64,000 bases of DNA from assembly GCF_958298935.1 (NCBI RefSeq), contig NC_084935.1, forward strand, positions 11,528,501-11,592,500, given 5' to 3'. Source of the stretch: Phragmites australis (lineage: Eukaryota > Streptophyta > Magnoliopsida > Poales > Poaceae). The notes under the pieces were generated by a model that saw only the letters and a program-made list of their open reading frames with translations, had not been told where the DNA came from and made no database searches. Shown one piece after another: positions 44,077-55,879 of this stretch; the stretch's first letter is position 1, and each line of letters opens with the position of its first letter. The position numbers and the translations under genes were made by a program.

Positions 44077-45591
44077 TGTCGGTGTATCAGGAACCAGGGG
44101 TCCCTGAGTCCCGAGACCGGGCCGGCCATCCGCCACGTGTCACCATCCCGCGAGGTCCACCCTGCGAGATAAGAAGAAGCTAAGTCCCGGGAGAAGGTGC
44201 TCGGGGCCGCCGCCTCTGGTTCCCGAGCACCCCAGTTCCCCGATGATCCGCAGAGTCCAAGGACCGGGAAGGAAGTGCTCGGAAGGGTTCTCGCCTACCC
44301 CCGAGTACTGTAGTCCCCCGATGATCCAAACAGCCAAGTGCTCGGGAGAGAGTGCTCAGGGCTGCACGTGGCAGCCCCCGAGGACTCAGTTCCCCGAAGG
44401 TCTCCCCCAAGTGCTCGGGAGAGAGTGCTCGGGGCTGCACGTGGCAGCCCCCGAGGACTCGGTTCCCCGAAGGTCTCCCCCAAGTACTCGGGAGAGAGTG
44501 CTCGGGGCTGCACGTGGCAGCCCTCGAGGACTCGGTTCCCCGAAGGTCTCCCCCAAGTGCTCGGGAGAGAGTGCTCAGGGCTGCACGTGGCAGCCCCCGA
44601 GGACTCGGTTCCCCGAAGGTCTCCCTCAAGTGCTCGGGAGAGAGTGCTCGGGGCTGCACGTGGCAGCCCCCGAGGACTCGGTTCCCCGAAGCTTCGCGCA
44701 AGATCGTCCGACGACCCAAGGGGTCTCATCGTCGAGGTGTCAGCCAGTCAAAGGCCCAATACCGCATTTAATAGGCACGCGCGGCCTGACATCCTGATAT
44801 CCTGACATTCTCAGCTGCCCACGCCCTAGTGTCAGATCCTGCCATGCTCTGGCAGGGGGGCGTGGGTCCATTAAATGCACAGGTCCCGTCCGGTTTCACC
44901 CGGGTGCCTCGGGATAGCGTTGCCAAAATCGAAGCGCTCCGCCTGCCACCCTGCCCTGGCAGAAGAACAAGACAGGGTGGGCGCACCGGGCACCTCTGTG
45001 GCCGCCCGGTGAGCCCTCTTAATGGCGCCGGAGGACATCCGCAATGGCGGGTGGTCGGATGCACGCCGCATTTTTTCACCGCCCCTGTCACTTCGCCAAA
45101 ACGGAATGATGGCGCCTTTCTCCGTGGCGCCTTGGCATTCGCGCCCCCTCTTTCCCATTCTGGATAAGTCGAGGTCGGCGCGCCTATAAAAGGAAAGAGA
45201 GCGAAGCCAAGAAACAACGAAGTTAGACAGGACGAGATCAAGAGAGGAGACCGAAAGAACAAGCTCAAGCCAAGCTAGAACACGAAGAGCCTCAAGCTCT
45301 CTGTAGACAGCTCACCCCTGTAACCAGATACATCCTTGAAGAATTCCCTTCAAGGAGAGGTATAACACTCACACAGGAGTAGGGTGTTACGCCCCCGCGC
45401 GGCCCGAACCTGTCTAAATCCCGGTGCACCCATCTTTCTTGCACTAGGTCGATCATCTCCCACCACCAGCCACTGTATTTATTTCCGTTCCCATTTATTT
45501 CCCAGACAAGCTCGTTCAGGATCATCCCCCCGGCCGAATCTTTAAAAAGGGGTCTCTCGGGATCCCTGCGACAGGAGTTCATCCTCCGACA
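44077..45591 (+). repeat. 3' LTR of the Tat element
   Basis: The copy is 1,515 bp with the five-unit 73-bp array at 44338-44702 and TATAAAA at 45185-45191. It begins TGTCGGTG and ends CCGACA. Transcription from this copy would read into the flanking DNA at 45592 onward. Confidence 0.97.
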
Positions 45592-45596
45592 GCGGC
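45592..45596. other. Right target-site duplication GCGGC
   Basis: Identical to 31171-31175. Confidence 0.95.
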
Positions 45597-45880
45597 AAAG
45601 AGAGGGAGAAGGTGGGCGTGGGCGCGAGCGGGCCGGTGCGAGAGAGAGATACCGGGGGGTGAGCCGAGGTGTGTCTAAGCCAGGACGGCGCGAGTGTGCA
45701 CGGGAGGAGGGCATGGGCGGGTCGGGCCGAGAGGAAGAGAGGGAGAGGCTGCTGGCTCGCTGGAAGAGAGAGAGAGAGGGAGGTTAGCTCGCGAGGGATT
45801 TTTCTTTGTTTTCTTTTTTTCTTTATTTCATTTATTTTCTTAGCAAAAAATTTTAGGTTACAATTTGAGATGTTACAGCG
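45597..45880 (-). mobile_element. Right-hand continuation of the interrupted older LTR-type repeat
   Basis: GC-rich DNA with gagaga runs passes into AT-rich DNA and ends near gagatgttaca. Read on the minus strand this is tgtaacatctc, like the TGTAACA start of many grass LTRs. It would be the left end, in minus orientation, of the repeat seen at 28130-31175. Confidence 0.4.
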
Positions 45881-46200
45881 TCCACATGTTTTAGTAGAAT
45901 TTTCGTGTTCGACCAGCACAGCTATGGTGTCAAACTTTTCGTGCACTCTTTCCCATTGATTAGCACCATTGTGGTGCCAAACGCTTTTCTTGCACTCTTT
46001 CCCATCGATGCTTGCGAGCCCAACCACCATTCTTGCAATATGGTATCTTTGCTCTAGAGTGAGGTCTTGTAGATTACACCAAGAGAACACCTCGAGAGAA
46101 CAGTGAAACAAACTTTTCGCACGACAACGCAACTGGAGAGGATGCGGGACACTGTTTCATCCTCCTGAAGACAGAGGTGGCAAGAATCTGGGTGTGGCAA
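45881..46200 (-). pseudogene. LINE reverse transcriptase C-terminal (zf-RVT) fragment
   Basis: A minus-strand frame gives CHLC (46171-46182) followed by LQEDETVSRILSSC, the Cys2-Glu-Cys pattern of the zinc-binding region at the end of plant LINE RT. Further on is EWWLGSQASMGKSARKAF, matching the usual WW...KGF segment. Stops interrupt the frame. The rest of the LINE is absent. Confidence 0.5.
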
Positions 46201-48689
46201 TCTGTCACTTGTCCAACATAGTTAATAAATTCATCTCATACCCTTCTTTCAACCAAAACTCTTTCCATCAAATCACCAAAAGTTGTCATTTTGGCATGTT
46301 GAAAAGTAGTAAATTTGTATCAAGCTACAAAAAGAATGTATTGAATCACTTTAAAGCCATAATAACAGAAGTGACTTAAACAATCCAAAAAAAAAAACCA
46401 CCGACGAAACAATGTAGTCGTAATGAGACTCAAGGGCACATATATTTCTTTCGAAATATACACATTCACGATATTTGCATCTAGTTAGCATTACAAAAAG
46501 GTGAATTGTATACAACGATTTCGTTCCAAGAAGTGTCGATAAATTGATGGAGTGGTTCCTCTCGTGCTTGATAACATCTATCCTTAGCTGAACTGATCCT
46601 ACAAAACCAAATCCTGGTCATGCACATGCCATAAATAGCCCAAAGACGAAGTTATTTAATCTCCTGGTCCAAAGTGACCAAGTCAGTGAATCCAGACCAA
46701 ACAAAGCAATTCTGTAAACTACTATACGGAGTTAGAATGATACTGAATACCAGATTATGAAGCACCAGAAGGATCCATCTCTACTTGCACACACATGAAT
46801 GCTCATTCGTAGAAAACGATCAGACAACATAAGCCATGTCGAGGTGCACAGACCAGAACAAATATTTAATAAGCACACTATAACTTGTATAACTTTGTGA
46901 ATGATCAACTCGCACTGGAGTCATATTTTTATGAAAATAGCATTGGAGGGCCATGTGGCTGCTCGTACACTATAGGAATTTCCAAAAGCAAGTTTATCAC
47001 GGTGAGTATGCTACAAATTAAAACTTTAGAGGTGCACATCTCAAGAACATGACACTGTTTCCTCTCTTCTGATTTCTAAGTAATAAAATCCTTATCATAT
47101 CACTTCAAAAAGTTCACTTCAAAAAGTAAATCGTTTACAAATGAGAAAGAAAGATTAAACCTTTCCACTTGCAATTAATGAATAAATATGAAGCATAAGT
47201 TACAAGAACTGACAATAAAAGAGAGAGCCAGGTCTGATAAATTAAGTATTTGTCAGGTCTAGAGCCTATATATCCGAGAAACAACAAATATTTCAACTGA
47301 GCTACACCTTCAAGCCATTGCTCAAGTCCCTGCTGTTCGCCTCGCCTGCAGTGCGGCGATATTGAACTGTGCGTTCCAATATATGGTATGAGTGGAACCA
47401 GTGCATTTTTTAATCACAAATCTGACAATTCAGTTCTACACAAGGTCATAGATCAAAAGAGCAGTTAGAAGACTAATTGGAGTATCTCTTTAGGCAACTG
47501 CACATAGATGTGTGGCATCTCATGCACTAGTGGCAAAAGCAGGGGTGCAATTGTTTCTTCACCACAAGATTTCAAAGATAAAAGGATAAAAACACACAGG
47601 AAATGACGCATCACATTATACAAGCTATCCAAAGTGATCAAATCAATGGTGCTCACCTCTTAATAGGAACTTCTGCTTCTCCTCCCGTTTCTCTTATTCA
47701 CTGTCCATGCGTATAGTTTGTCACAGTGGATGAAATGGAAAAATCAGTAATACTAAAAACCAATGAGGTATAAAATAATAAGTACTGACCATTTTGTATG
47801 ACAGCAGCATCAGTCGAAGCACCATATAGTATCACCATGCAAGCTCCAAGCTCATTGCTTCCCCTGCAGCATAAAGTTAGTATCAGTCGACAATAATAGT
47901 AAAGATAATATTAACACTAATTTAAAACGAAAACCATATTATACCATCGAATTCTATTTGAACCTACGTAAATGCAAATTTGTAAATCTCAGATCAGTAC
48001 ACCTATTTATTCTGATATATACGCACTACACAGACCGAAGATTAAGGCACACCTCAAATTATCAGAATCAAAAAAATATAAATTGCTTGAGTGGCCAACA
48101 ACCTTATTAATACATTTCACGCAACAAACATTTCATTTGAAAGGATAATGCAACAGAGACAGTCAATGACATTTTACCTGGCAAAGATACTAAAACAGTT
48201 CTGCACAGGTTCACAAGAACTCAAAGGAAGAGAATGAAAACATCATGATGTAGAAAAAACCAACAACGTTCTGCAGAGTACGTTCTGCTGATCGAATTGA
48301 ATACAATAATCATTACCATGTCATGCGGGCAGTCCTGGGGACGGCGCTGTTGTGGCGGAGCAGAGCAGCGCCGTACCTCGCTGTGATGGCTGGCAACGGA
48401 GGCATTGTGCGGGGTCGGACCAGGGGGCAGCGCGGGCGTGCGGAGCAGCGGCAGATGGGCAGCGATAGGAGGCGGTGGTTGATGCCTGGAGCGTCGAAGT
48501 GAAGGGCTCATGCAGGAGGTGTGCGGAGAAGGGGCTGGAACACTGTATTCGTTGATTATCAAATCTGCACCAAAAATTCAGAAAAAGATAAGTCTTCATG
48601 CTTAGATACTTTTATGAGAGTTCAGCAAAAGAAGTGGCTGCACCTGTAGGTACATGGGTATCACATGTCTACCAAAGGTAGAAAGCTAA
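46201..48689. other. Intergenic DNA with a few exon-like minus-strand frames
   Basis: Most of the stretch is AT-rich and featureless. On the minus strand, 47869-47792 is bounded by AG and GT and encodes the open GSNELGACMVILYGASTD segment. The frame 47656-47465 gives LKSCGEETIAPLLLPLVHEM. They may be exons or relics of a gene I cannot identify. A GC-rich patch at 48330-48540 is similar in kind. Confidence 0.3.
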
Positions 48690-49568
48690 GTGCATGTTTG
48701 TTTTTTATTATAATTTCAGGATTCTAATTTTAAAATCAGAATTGAAAATAAACAGGTCGATTCTATAATCCAGATTTCATAATTTGGAGGTAAATTATGT
48801 TATAATCCATAATTCAGAGAAATGTTGCTTCTGGATTGTGGATTATGATACATATTTACCCACCATTACCATTACAAACATAATGTTTCGTTTTTTTCTC
48901 TCCCTTCACTCTCTCCCTACTCTCTCCCTCTTGATGCCGATCCGAGCTCCCGCCGGCCCGAGCTCCCGCTGGCCTGAGTTGCAGTTGGGCTAACCAAGGT
49001 GGGGAGATGGTGGATCCGACCGGAGTCGGAGGAGTGTCAGCGGCGGTGTGCCGGATTTTGGGGCGGCACCGGTGGGGAGCAGAGGTGAGCAGCGATGGGC
49101 TCGATGGCGGTGGAATTGGGCGTGACCGGTGTAGCTGAGGCAGCAATGCTGTCCTGGTCACGACATTGCGCAGTGAAGAGCCTCTCGGCGATGCGGCCAC
49201 CTCTAGATCCGCCATCCATCACAGGAAGAGAAGCAAGGAGAAGACGGGGGGGGGGGTGAAAGAGTGAAGAGCCCGAGCTGAATCATGATACGCTGGTGCG
49301 GCAATCTAGTGAGTGAAATCGGTAGGGTGGTTGGAGAGGAGTAGGATGAGATTGTCGGCATTGAAAGAGATGGCCGGAGCCACGGCAATCGGTAACGACG
49401 GTGGTGCTACGTGGAGAGTGAGTCTTTAGGGGAGGGGGGGAAAGGGAGATTATAATAATTTGGTGCTATTTGTTTTAATTGTACAATCTAGATTCTAACA
49501 ATTCAGATTTTAAATTGTGAGAATCATAATCTGAATTATTGGAATCACAATAAAAAACAAACAGACCC
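48690..49568. mobile_element. PIF/Harbinger (Tourist)-like element with GC-rich centre, 879 bp
   Basis: The left end reads gtgcatgtttgttttttatt. The right end, as reverse complement, reads gggtctgtttgttttttatt, so the inverted repeats extend over about 28 bp with few mismatches. TAA flanks both sides (48687-48689 and 49569-49571). The subterminal parts are AT-rich and partly complementary, while the centre (48930-49430) is GC-rich with a 119-codon minus-strand frame that has no recognisable domain. No transposase is present. Confidence 0.75.
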
Positions 49569-50829
49569 TAAGACTACACACCCTCAATGAGCTCCAAACT
49601 GTAAAGATAATATTGAAAGAAGGGTCCCCCATCTGTTTCTCATTTCTACAAGAGAACTAAATGAGTGGAGCCTGGAAAAAAGCAGAGCAATCAACAAATC
49701 TAAGGAAGAACAATGCCTGGAACAATAGAACACAAAGATATTACTCTGATACATCCACTGAAACCATCCAGACAAGAAATGCCTTGGTAAACAAAGGTGA
49801 TATGACAATGCGATAACAGATGTAGTCAGTTTAGGATCAGACTTATGGAGACCAACTGAACGAAGTTGCAACAAGATGAGTGGTTAGAAAAATTGAAAGG
49901 AAAAACAATAGTTCAAAGCAATAGGAGCACAAAGAAAAATTACCTTGATACAACTGAAGTGGTTCGCTGGAACACTATAATCAAGTGGGAAAGATAATTA
50001 TAGCATATCAGTGTAAAAGAACTTAACCTGAAGTTTGAGACATTCCATGCGTAACAGAAGAGTTGCATTCACAATTGCTTGTGAGGGGTGAGGGGAAAAA
50101 ACTTTTATTCCTGCATGTATTGAAGACCAAGGTTTATAATTTGATTAGAGGGGGAAGCATAAACTGAACAGATAAAAATTTGTGAGCAAATCTTGTGGAA
50201 ATTATATGAGAGTCATATGGTTGTCCACCAAACAAATATACCATTTAGTATCTGAAAAAATAGTAAGCAAATATGCTTATAGATAGCCTGTGGGGCCTAA
50301 TGATGACATAAATTTTGAAGAAAAATGTATTAAAGATACTAAACAGCTTGGTAGGTACAGCATCCTGTAATCACATACCTCATTTTGAATTATTTTTTTA
50401 CGGAAAACACATTTTGAACTTGAAGAGTCTACGCTTATGAATGAGAAGTAGGTCCAAACCAAGATAAGATACCTGAAAGCATCAGCTAAAAGTTGAAGTA
50501 CGTATATAGAGTTGAAGGTTTATCAGTCTTAATAATGAACAAAATAATATGAATTGCTATCAAGTAGTCCTAAGCATTGAGGAGGCAATCGTGGTGATTA
50601 ATTAGTTCCATGACATATGTTGAACTGGCCAATAATGTAAGCACTAAGAAGGAACAAGAACCAAGTAGTCGTTGATTCATCGTCTCAGGAAAAAGCCCAA
50701 ACATTTTTATATGGCTTCTGTTAGAGAAATAAAACATTAGTAATCAAAGGCAAATAGAAGAGGAAGAACATACTATCCAATTCGCAGGTAAATTAGGCAC
50801 AAATAGAAAAGCGGCACATGCCGTCTGGT
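49569..50829. other. AT-rich intergenic DNA, no gene seen
   Basis: Only short frames without motifs were found. Confidence 0.5.
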
Positions 50830-50834
50830 TGTAG

Positions 50835-50955
50835 CTGGTAACAAATGCTATTGGAGATCGTCACCCGCATTGGCGTCCATCGAGATAATGAAGTTGCGCG
50901 AGATGCTCTGCCAGTTGCCCTTGCCAAACTTGTCCAGCCCCAGCAAGAGCAACCT
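50835..50955 (-). pseudogene. MYB-like (SHAQKYF-class) domain fragment
   Basis: The minus strand encodes [20 protein letters not shown], very close to the second MYB repeat of DIVARICATA-type plant factors (LFLLGLxKxGKGDWRSISRN). A shift of frame then gives [13 protein letters not shown] in place of the SRTPTQVxSHAQKY signature. The frame stops soon after. Exons for the remaining gene were not found, so this is probably a relic. Confidence 0.6.
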
Positions 50956-50960
50956 ACACC

Positions 50961-51860
50961 ATCACCACTAAATTGCCATGAAAGCAAGCAAGGTTAGTGA
51001 ATGCTAATTACTATTGGAATATTTGTCTTCAGCACACTTGTTCTCCATCTTGTTAGCTGTAAGGTATTTCTTCACCTGAAAAAGAAAACATCATTGGGTT
51101 ATATTCATTTTTTGCTCATGCAGTTGGAGGCTTGGCAAGTAATACTACTCTCTTTGCAAGACTAAAGGATAATTCTGTTTCTATGGCTGAACTTCTGTTT
51201 GTCTTGCGAATTCAGCAAGAAAAAAAACATATATGGTAGCCTCTAAAATGAGCTAACTCAGTCCCCATGATCTTCAGTCGCCCTGCTCTGTGAAGAGAAA
51301 AACTAACTTCAACTGGTAATCTTCTAGAGTCTAAACATAGAAGAAAAAATCATCTCCAATTGCTTACTTCCTGGAGCCTCCTTGCTTTGTTCCCAATGTT
51401 TTTATTTTTCGAAATATTCCATTACAAGCTGAACACAAACAGAAAAAATATTATTGTGCTAATGTGAACACACACAGAAAGTTCAGTAGTGCATTAAATC
51501 AGGTCTTTTTTCATTTTGTTACTCTATGAAAGATATATGTTTCCCTGAAACCTGTCAAGGGAAATAAATGCATGCTAAAGAACATATATGTACCCGAAGA
51601 AATTCACATGGCGTAGTAACCCTATAAAAAATTTATCACGATCTCATACTCATGCCTTCATGCAGTGAATGAAGCAAATTACATGAATTGATGTAGTTAG
51701 TAAAAAGATCAAAATCATCCATGAATAATTGTGAGCTATGATACAAAGAGAAGAGTTGCGCTCCAGTCCATCCAAAATCGAAGCAACCAACGCGCAGTTT
51801 CTCAAAGCTGGAACCACCACCCGCATTCCCATCAAAACACATTTGAATAAGTATGAAATT
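50961..51860. other. AT-rich DNA between the MYB fragment and the exon-like block
   Basis: No gene recognised. Confidence 0.5.
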
Positions 51861-51861
51861 C

Positions 51862-52508
51862 TCACCGAGACTGGCTTGCAACTAAAAAGCACCAAGCTTT
51901 AGTCCCTGCTCCGCCATTCCACCGTACGGCTCCACCGTTCGCCGCTGAACCCACCGGGCGCTGGTCACAGGCCGCCCGCCCACTGCGCGCACGCCGGAGC
52001 AGAACTCGGTGAGGCCGCGAGGCAGACGCTGCCGAAGTCCCGCGAGCCGAGGTGAGGTCTCTGGGGCCGAGCATCGTCGTGGAGAGTGTGGGCGGTGGGG
52101 CTGGGTGCCGCCGTGGAGGACACAACTTCGTTCTGCTCGACCCCAACTTCGATCGATCTAGCAGCACGCATTGAAACTTCCACAACGTTAAATCGGTTGG
52201 GCCCCAACCTCAAGGCACCAATCACGCTCTCGCCTCTGCGGGGCAGTTCGACCTCGGGCACGGATGGAGGTAGAGGAGGACCGCTTCCGTGTTCCCATCG
52301 CGCAAGAGGAGGCGGAGGAACTCGAGCACGTAGGGGAGGCCGCAGTCACGGTGCGCAGCAGCGAGAGGAGGCCGGGGCTGATGTGCGCCACAAAGATGGC
52401 GTCGTCCCCGGCGGCCGCGCGGAGGCCCTCGACGGCAAGGAGGAACATGCGGAGGCGACCGGCGCAAGCGAGGTTGGAGGCGGCGCGGGCGTAGTAATCG
52501 AGGAACAC
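51862..52508 (-). pseudogene. GC-rich, frameshifted exon-like block of an unidentified gene
   Basis: From 52508 leftward one frame encodes FLDYYARAASNLACAGRLRM and continues through VEGLRAAAGDDAIFVAHISP, to about 52350. A second frame then continues as PYVLEFLRLLLRDGNTEAVL, and a third contains GALRLGPNRFNVVEVSMRAA (near 52200). The pieces look like one helical protein broken by small indels. I do not recognise the family. The block lies close to the left part of the CACTA region. Confidence 0.4.
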
Positions 52509-52619
52509 TAGCTATTATCACGTAGGAATGTTAAACTCTTTCACTGGTTTGGATTCCGTCTTTACAAAATTGCAACTGATATCCAGTTTGGTGCGGTTAA
52601 AACTCCATCTATAATATAA

Positions 52620-52910
52620 CTATATATAAAGAGATCTGAATAAGATTTACATTTATAATATAGCTACACTGGTATCTATTTCGCAAGCCTCACATATGGT
52701 TTTTGTTAAAACACCATCTATGTGTATGAAGTGTCATAAATGGTTTTTGTTAAAAAATAGTGACATTTTCAGACGAATTTTCTTAGAAACTGTCCATGTC
52801 ATACGACACAGACTGTTTTTCAGGACACAGTTCGCAGACGTATTACTGTAAAAACCATTCATATCTAGGGTTTTCAGACGAATTTGTTTAAAAATTTATT
52901 TGTGTGCACC
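52620..52910. repeat. CACTA-type subterminal-like repeats, left cluster
   Basis: Repeated words such as cagacgaatttt, acacagactg, cgcagacgtatt and tggtttttgttaaaa cluster here in both orientations. They resemble, without matching exactly, the cagacgg words at 55447-55735. No clear CACTA terminus was found. Confidence 0.4.
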
Positions 52911-53729
52911 ATCCCCTGAGCGCCCATTTTGCTCTATGGCTGCCCTCTGGGTATACATCACACATGCATACATCACAAGCAATATGTCACACAGGTATAC
53001 CATAATCACATAATACTAAAAAAATCAAATGTATATCACATACAATATATCACATAATACTCTAACTCATTATCAAATGTACACAATGTAAGAAACAATA
53101 TTGTCATCAACTCATCATAGATCACACGTCATATAATATATGTATGTTGAAAACCTCAGACATCATATACCACCAACAAGACAATAGACTTTCTCTTTCT
53201 TATCTATTACTTGAGTAACTAAGAAAAGGATGAGTTGTCCTCGAATTTTATATAGTTTTGTAGTTGTAAGTTGAGTTATTGGCAGTTTGAAATACTAATG
53301 GTAGGGGAAAAAAGGTAAGTAATGAGCATATGTAATCAATATTGAAATAACATCCCATCACTAAAGCTATTTACCCACCTTTGGATTTTGATTCCTCACC
53401 TCTATGATGATTTGTATGAAGTGGGCAATGTAGAAGCCATATGTGTTACCTGGTAGTTGCTGGTAGCACTAGAAAACATAAAAATATTAATGTGTAAAGT
53501 GAGTTGGAGAGAAAGTAATAATAAGAACGTATGCTGAGCGTCGGAGGGTTCAATTAGATGTCACACTTTTCCATTGGATCCTTTGTAGGAGAGCTTCCCT
53601 TAGAGCTATGATCTCATCATTAGATGGGATCTCCAACTTGTGTCCTATGAAATTGGGATAGACTATGTCCACCTGAACCACTACATAGCTCTACCGCACC
53701 TCAACATAGTGGAGCGTCTTCTATAGTGG

Positions 53730-54550
53730 TTGCACCTAGCCCCTTGTGACCTTAATGGTGAAATCACGAAAAACGAGAGCGCATGGCATGGGCCCATCAA
53801 GGTCATCTATGGGATCATGGCAGCTCTGGTCCACTTCAATGGATGCATAACTACTCTTTCTCTCGCTGCTAGGTGATCTCGCCACAAAGATAGGCATGGG
53901 CCCATCGAGGTCATCTACCATTGAAGTATTTTGCCCTCGTAGCTGGTTGTGCCCAACCTGTTGTTGTGCTTGTTGCAAGCCCGAATGTCCTTGTGTTTTT
54001 GGCTTTCTGCTTTGAACTCCTATGTACTCTTTAAGTTCACAAGCATGCCTCAATCCTTCTGTTTTATGAGCATGTAGTCTCAAAAGGCTCCCGATCATGA
54101 GCAATATAATCCCTAACCTGGACGCTCCCTAACCTGGACGCTTTTGAACGTCTTTAAAGCTTTGTTGATCAATGCCAAAGCTTTCTTTATTGCAAGCTAC
54201 CTTGTATTTTCTAAAAACTCCAAATAATTATCAAGGCACACAAATAATGTCTCCACTTCTAACAAACCGAGGGCCTTCCACTTCTCAAGGAGCAATGACA
54301 TTCTCTCTCTACCAATGAGGCTACAAACCCATCGAAAATGGTTCTTCACCGTACAGGGGGTCATAGGTAGCCCTGTCAAGTTGATCTGGTAGAGAGACCA
54401 AGGGCCTTCCACTTCTCAAGGAGTAATGGCACCCTCTCTCTACCAATGAGGCCACAAACCCGTCGAAAATGGTTCTTCGTTGTACGAGGGGGGCAAAGGT
54501 AGCCCTGTCAAGTTGATATGGCTGACGGTAAATTTGTCTGTTAGCCACTT
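53730..54550 (-). pseudogene. Degenerate second CACTA-associated gene or fragment
   Basis: Minus-strand frames of 122, 71 and 75 codons are present, with segments such as LLLEKWKALG, HFRWVCSLIGRERMS and DDLDGPMP (twice). They lie between CACTA repeats in the same orientation as the transposase and could be the second gene of such an element. A tandem duplication at 54271-54532 disrupts it. The identity is uncertain. Confidence 0.35.
54271..54532. repeat. 131-bp tandem duplication
   Basis: The unit beginning gggccttccacttctcaagg at 54271 recurs at 54402. Both copies share accaatgagg, atcgaaaatggttcttc or gtcgaaaatggttcttc, and agccctgtcaagttgat. Confidence 0.9.
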
Positions 54551-55440
54551 GGTATTTGTCCTAGCACGCTGACTTCAACCCCCTGAGGTGGTTGTATCTC
54601 CCTGTGCTTCTTCATCTGAGCGGCATTGTTCGTCAGAGGATGATGGCAAAAATTGAGCACTTGATGCCATCTAGTTGAACTACAATATCAAAAGATCTTT
54701 ACATTAATTCAGTAAATGATACCAAAATAGGCTAGAAATAGGCGACTAGTTCAAAGTTATAAATCCAAATGTCTAACCCATCCTAGCAGAGTATGCATAG
54801 GGTTAGGTGATAGTTCAAAATTGTAAATCTAAATGCCTAACCCATCTTAGCATAGCTGTTTATAGGCTAGAGCTAGGTGACTAGTTAAAGGCATAATATG
54901 GCCTATACTTCATACTATTTAATAGAAAAGCAAGTAATGCATAAAGAGTACTTCATGAGATTGAATGTTAAGGGCAAAGTGACAAATAGAAAAAAGTTAT
55001 TGTTGGATAAAAACTTCCTATCCATGGAACTAAATGGCTAAAACAGATTGTATAGTTGGCCCACAAGTTAAAGTGATCAAATGAAGTTTAAGTTATAGCT
55101 TAGGGCTTAAGCATCAAATTGCAATGTGTTTGGGAAAAATAATAGAAACATATACTAAAATAGCTAAAACAGATCAAAAAATGCCTAGGGTTTCTTACCA
55201 ACAAAATAACTAGGGAGAACCAGGCTATGACAATGGTGGAGGAGAGGGTTGATGCACCGTAGCCAATGCAGTGGGGGAGGAGGGGGGCGGTGCGCTACTG
55301 CAATGGAGGAGGAGGAGGACCAGAGCGCCACCGCAATGGAGGAGGAGGACCAGAGCGCACGCGAGGCCAGTTTGACTAACTGAACAAGCAAATTTGCGGC
55401 TAGGTTTAAAAATACACATCACATATAATTTTCTTAATGT
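54551..55440. other. AT-rich DNA with one GC-rich patch
   Basis: At 55210-55400 a ggaggagga-rich patch carries short repeats (gtggtggag / gcaatggaggagga). Nothing else is recognisable. Confidence 0.45.
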
Positions 55441-55446
55441 ATGTAT

Positions 55447-55735
55447 GTGTCTTATAACACATCACAGACGGTTTTCATATACACCGTCTGTGACCATGGC
55501 CACAGACAGTCGCAGATAGCCAATACTCACAGACGGTTTTTGCTTAATGTTGTTTGTGTCTTATGACACATCACAGACGGATTTTCATATACATCTTCTT
55601 TGACCATGGCCACAGACAACCACATATAGCCAATACTCATAGACGGCTTTTGTTTGATGTGCATTTGTGTCTTATGACATAAGCGGTTTTTTCTTGATGC
55701 ATGTATGTGTCTTATGATTGACATCTGTGTCTTCA
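55447..55735. repeat. CACTA subterminal repeat array, 110-bp units with hairpin
   Basis: Units starting gtgtctta(t/a)(a/g)aca recur at 55447, 55556 and 55667, and less well near 55707. They contain cacagacgg, gaccatggccacagac and agccaatactca. In the first unit tcacagacggt (55461 onward) faces accgtctgtga with a short loop, forming an 11-bp perfect hairpin. Such subterminal repeats bind transposase in CACTA elements. Confidence 0.7.
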
Positions 55736-55879
55736 GAGCTATCATCTGTTTTCAGAGATGATATATTTTATCAACACAGACATGATATGTATTTCAACAC
55801 AGACATTTTCATGTTTGATAATTTGTTATGATAGTTTACCGTTAACACATTTAAATCAATTCATAAAAATTGTGTGTAA

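Larger units (their letters stand above)
31176..45591 (+). mobile_element. Young Tat-lineage Ty3 LTR retrotransposon, 14,416 bp
   Basis: Order: 5' LTR (31176-32690), primer-binding site, gag, protease, RT, RNase H, second archaeal-type RNase H, integrase, a GC-rich spacer with a diverged internal repeat, an antisense spliced gene, polypurine tract and 3' LTR (44077-45591). A second RNase H after the first, and an antisense extra gene between pol and the 3' LTR, are hallmarks of the plant Tat lineage (RIRE2/Grande/cinful group). The LTRs are both exactly 1,515 bp; I counted about 17 substitutions and no indels (about 1.1%). At the commonly used grass rate of 1.3e-8 per site per year this suggests roughly 0.4 million years. 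The coding parts carry several stops, so this copy is not self-sufficient. Confidence 0.95.
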
